From contig CM043793.1 of the NCBI GenBank assembly GCA_023974075.1, forward strand, positions 5,563,396 to 5,627,395: a DNA stretch of 64,000 nt, given 5' to 3'. A program made the position numbers and the translations under genes. Source of the DNA: Chaenocephalus aceratus (lineage: Eukaryota; Chordata; Actinopteri; Perciformes; Channichthyidae). Positions 11,025 to 64,000 of this stretch are shown in pieces (the stretch's first letter is position 1; every line of letters starts with the position of its first letter). The notes under the pieces are model-generated. The model ran no database searches and was not told the DNA's origin. It saw only the letters and a program-made list of their open reading frames with translations.

Positions 11025-12673
11025 TGTTCAGGTGTGTGAAACGAGGTGAAGCGTGCCGTTTGCGTTCGTGACTGTGAGTGAACGCGATGTCAGGAGCACA
11101 GGCTGAGATTGTATATATTTCCGCATTTTAACAGTGCAATTCAAAAGTATAAATATAGTATAAGAATATGGAAATTCGCCTTTATTGATAGCATACATTT
11201 AGGAAAAAATTTGAATTGAAAAAAAAACAAAAACCGAATATCCGAATAATGAAATTAAAACCCGAATAGTTGACCAACGAACGAATATTCGAATAGTCGA
11301 ATATTCGGGTACAGCCCTACAGGAAACACGCTGTGTACAAGTAGTTCCAGCAAATATCCACTGATAAACTGCGATGTTAACAACCTCATGATGACCTCAT
11401 ATGTTTTTAACTTAGGATCAAACCTGTGTTTAGTCTAGAAAAAGGTAAATGTGTGCATTTTATTATAAAGTTGTGTATATTTACAGACCGTTGCAAAAAC
11501 TAAGAAACATATAAACATCAGGTTTAAAACTAAAAGAGCTTTGAAACACAATGAAAGATGTTTGGAGTTTTATTTGAGTTATTCATTTAAACTTTTTGTC
11601 TCAGAGATGCTGATTTGAAACCGTTGTTAGATACAGTTACGGCATTTCCTGTTTTCTGCCGGAGAGAGGGGAGGCCGTCCCAAAGCTTGCTGCTGTGTTT
11701 ACTCCCTCCATCTGACAGGAGGGAGCCTCGTTGAGCTGCGAGTGTGGCTACAGACGGAGTTCACTCCATCACGGAGGGGTAGGGTCGAGGGAGTGGTTTG
11801 GGATTGGGCCTCACTCTTCCCTGCGCGCATTGCACCCTGGGATATAGTATCCTTCGCGGTCTACCATATCCTGCATTAACTTTTTTAATTGTAATTTTCA
11901 GGCAAGGTTAAGCATAAATCTAGTAAAAAAAAACCTGCGAGTTGCTCTTTAACATTCTAAGTAAATAAAAAAAATTACAACAGTGAGTTTCCCTGTTTAA
12001 TGTCAACTCCTTCAAGTAGGAAAACAGCTCATCAGTGCCATAATAATCATCAACAATATGACTGCATTAGCTGTGAAATACATTTAGAAAAACAGATATG
12101 TTCGAAAAGAATGTTAACAACTTAATAACCACAAAATCATAAGACCAGTTCAAAGCCACATGCCAACATACGTCAGAGAAACATCCATAAAAATAAATAT
12201 ATATATTTAGCACATTTGAGCTCCCCGAATTCCAAAGAGAACTACAAATAGTTTGAAAATTATAACAATAAATAAATGTGCTTTACCCAACTAAAACACT
12301 AGATTATTGGATCTGAGAGTTTCCTTCAGTATCACAGTGATGTCAGTGCAGTTATTGTCAGGTAATAGAAGCAGAGTGATTTACACTGCATGTTCAAACG
12401 GTTAGATTGCTGAGAACCTTTACTGGAGATTGAATTCTTCTTCTTTTCATATATTTTTATTATTTTACACTGTGTCCGGTATGTAGAGGATCTTCTTGGC
12501 AGAGTCAACAACATAATGATATGTTAAAAGCACAAAAGAGAGCATTCAGCAGAACGAGATGATGTACAAAGTGAGAGCAGGTAACATGCCGCTACATTCC
12601 CTCATGTCCGACATCCAGGTCAAAGAAAAGGCAACAGCTCTTTCTAAGGTGCATTTCAATAAATCATAGGTTA

Positions 12674-12875
<202 letters not shown>

Positions 12876-12970
12876 GTCCATAGCTCCAAAATAAATCATT
12901 CTTCTTGCCACATCAAAAATAGACTGTATCACATGTCCAATGGGGAGGGACTTCATCACAGCATGCTCTC

Positions 12971-13160
12971 CTTCAGTCTGGTCCAGTCTGGTTGAGTCCG
13001 GTTCAGTCCGGTTCAGTCTGGTTCAATCCGGTTGAGTCCGGTCCAGTCTGGTTGAGTCCGGTTCAGTCTGATTCAGTCTGGTTCAATCCGGTTGAGTCCG
13101 GTCCAGTCTGGTTGAGTCTGGTTCAGTCCGGTTCAGTCTGGTTCAGTCCGGTTCAGTAAG
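12971..13160. repeat. 10-bp minisatellite in the abca2 3' region
   Basis: About 19 units in strict 10-bp register, consensus GGTTCAGTCY on the + strand with variants GGTTGAGTCC, GGTCCAGTCT and GGTTCAATCC. It lies 395-585 nt after the stop codon in transcript sense. Confidence 0.92.
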
Positions 13161-13554
13161 GGCCTGCTCTGGTTACATGAGGCCCTGTTAGTAGAATGCG
13201 CGTTCCACCAGCTTAAAGTAACCTGTGCTGTCAAACACTTTAACATATCTCCAACTAATGATTTGATCATCCACTGAAAATGTAGCTTGCCTACTGAATT
13301 CATCACTCATTTAGTGAGATACATTCTTAAACATTTTTTTAAAAGGGAAACATTCCAGGACCACGTTTTCAGTCTGAATGCTGCTGCTGTCTCCAGCTGC
13401 CAAAGCACATGAGTCCCTCACAGAATACAACATTTGAGGCTGAAATACTGAACTACTGGTCCTATGTTTCACGATGCAGAGTTTTGGTCCTCTTCAGGGT
13501 TAAGATCAGCAGCTCCGAAGACCCCCTACTGCTCTCTGCCCTTCAGAGGCTCTT

Positions 13555-63586
<50,032 letters not shown>

Positions 63587-63786
63587 CTAGGGCGGAGGTG
63601 GAACACACACATACTGCAATTATAAAACAGAAATAAAAAAACACTGGATCTGAACCATAATGCCCCTAGGAGTCTCTCAATTCAAAACCATAAGAAAGAC
63701 GGAAGTGATGAGGTAGCCCTGCAGTGGCGGATTTAGGATCGTAGGAGATCCGGCCGGGGCTTAGCCCAGAATTGTGAAGTTGTTGA

Positions 63787-63807
63787 GGGGGGGGGGGGGG
63801 GGGGGGG
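63787..63807 (+). repeat. poly-G run (21 G)
   Basis: Twenty-one consecutive G inside a dispersed element that begins near GCAGTGGCGGATTTAGGAT (63721). Confidence 0.95.
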
Positions 63808-64000
63808 AGGTGCTAGTGGAGCACGCTCGTGAACTGTGAACTCGTCGGAGCCTCGCAGCGGGCCGGGCTTCTGCGGAGCGCATAAAGCAGACTCTTCACG
63901 CTAACGAAGGATCACTTCTTCTTCAAGGCAGGGAAGGTTAAGCAGTACGCAGGCTACTGTCCCGCAGCTGCTGCCTCTCTGTTGAACTCCGGTACTGCAC

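Larger units (their letters stand above)
9677..11319 (-). mobile_element. hAT element with 8-bp target site duplication
   Basis: Flanked on both sides by CAGGAAAC (9669-9676 and 11320-11327), a perfect 8-bp duplication as expected for hAT. The ends are TAGGGCTGTCCCGAATA and TAGGGCTGTACCCGAATA (inverted). On the - strand near 11020-10890 it carries a BED-finger exon (MPKTSAVWDHFKL, KKKAVCQICDKKLAYHGG). The rest of the transposase is missing. Confidence 0.85.
9454..11811. mobile_element. outer DNA transposon split by a hAT insertion
   Basis: The left end AGGCCCATTCCCAAACC (9454) and the reverse complement of the right end, AGGCCCAATCCCAAACC (ending 11811), are inverted repeats; both are followed by C-rich CCTACCCCTCCG text. 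The hAT at 9677-11319 sits inside. The superfamily is not determined. Confidence 0.6.

Noticed and set aside
63600..64000. Upstream abca2 exon with NBD1 Walker B
   Set aside because: I searched the - strand for LDEPTAGVDP-type text and found none; the stretch is a dispersed element with a poly-G run.

Overview
The window looks like nuclear DNA of a ray-finned fish, probably a percomorph-type teleost. The evidence is vertebrate GT-AG split genes, dense (CA)n tracts, and a mixed load of L2/CR1-type LINE, Tc1-like, hAT, DIRS-like and Ty3/gypsy-like sequence. There is also an interspersed repeat near 55.4-55.7 kb that I recognise as common in percomorph genomes. The species call is inference.

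Two host genes can be supported. On the + strand at the left edge (1080-1303) are the last two coding exons of paxx, the non-homologous end-joining factor; they carry its C-terminal Ku-binding tail. On the - strand, from 63586 down to 13555, is the C-terminal 55-60 percent of abca2, an ABC-A lipid transporter. I place 26 coding exons, from the H-loop of nucleotide-binding domain 1 (NBD1) to the stop codon. All have AG/GT borders and all junction phases match. The first half of abca2 lies beyond the right edge. The genes are convergent, and I recall the same neighbours (PAXX, CLIC3, ABCA2) at human 9q34.3.

Layout by region. 0-1.4 kb: hAT remnant, G-rich minisatellite and paxx tail. 1.9-4.9 kb: a TTAA-flanked DNA element with ~511-bp inverted repeats. 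5.2-8.7 kb: two copies of an element that starts with a palindrome. 9.4-11.8 kb: nested DNA transposons, with an intact hAT footprint (8-bp target duplication). 12.4-13.6 kb: probable abca2 3' UTR with CA and 10-bp repeats. 13.6-24.4 kb: exons 26-14 (C-terminus, NBD2, TMD2 end) with intronic elements. 25.3-28.0 kb: first Tc1-like copy. 28.6-35.8 kb: exons 13-7. 36-44 kb: nested inverted-repeat elements around exon 6. 44.3-54.5 kb: exons 5 and 4, separated by a LINE that contains a ~5.8-kb array of a 33-bp unit. 54.9-57.8 kb: second Tc1-like copy. 58.4-58.8 kb: exon 2 with a coding minisatellite. 58.9-61.4 kb: DIRS-like element. 63.4-63.6 kb: exon 1.

The most unusual points are these. (1) The giant 33-bp array grew out of 11 codons of the LINE's own reverse-transcriptase ORF. 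(2) abca2 is conserved, but three G/C runs of exactly eight bases plus one extra G break the frame in exons 4, 8 and 25; assembly error and a true lesion cannot be separated by reading alone. (3) Exon 2 carries a Ser/Pro/Ala minisatellite in frame. (4) Exon 19 sits between complementary (UG)n and (AC)n tracts, and the acceptors of exons 17 and 19 use TG repeats in place of a pyrimidine tract. Nothing here is a prokaryotic system. The novelty lies in repeat biology acting on a conserved transporter gene.
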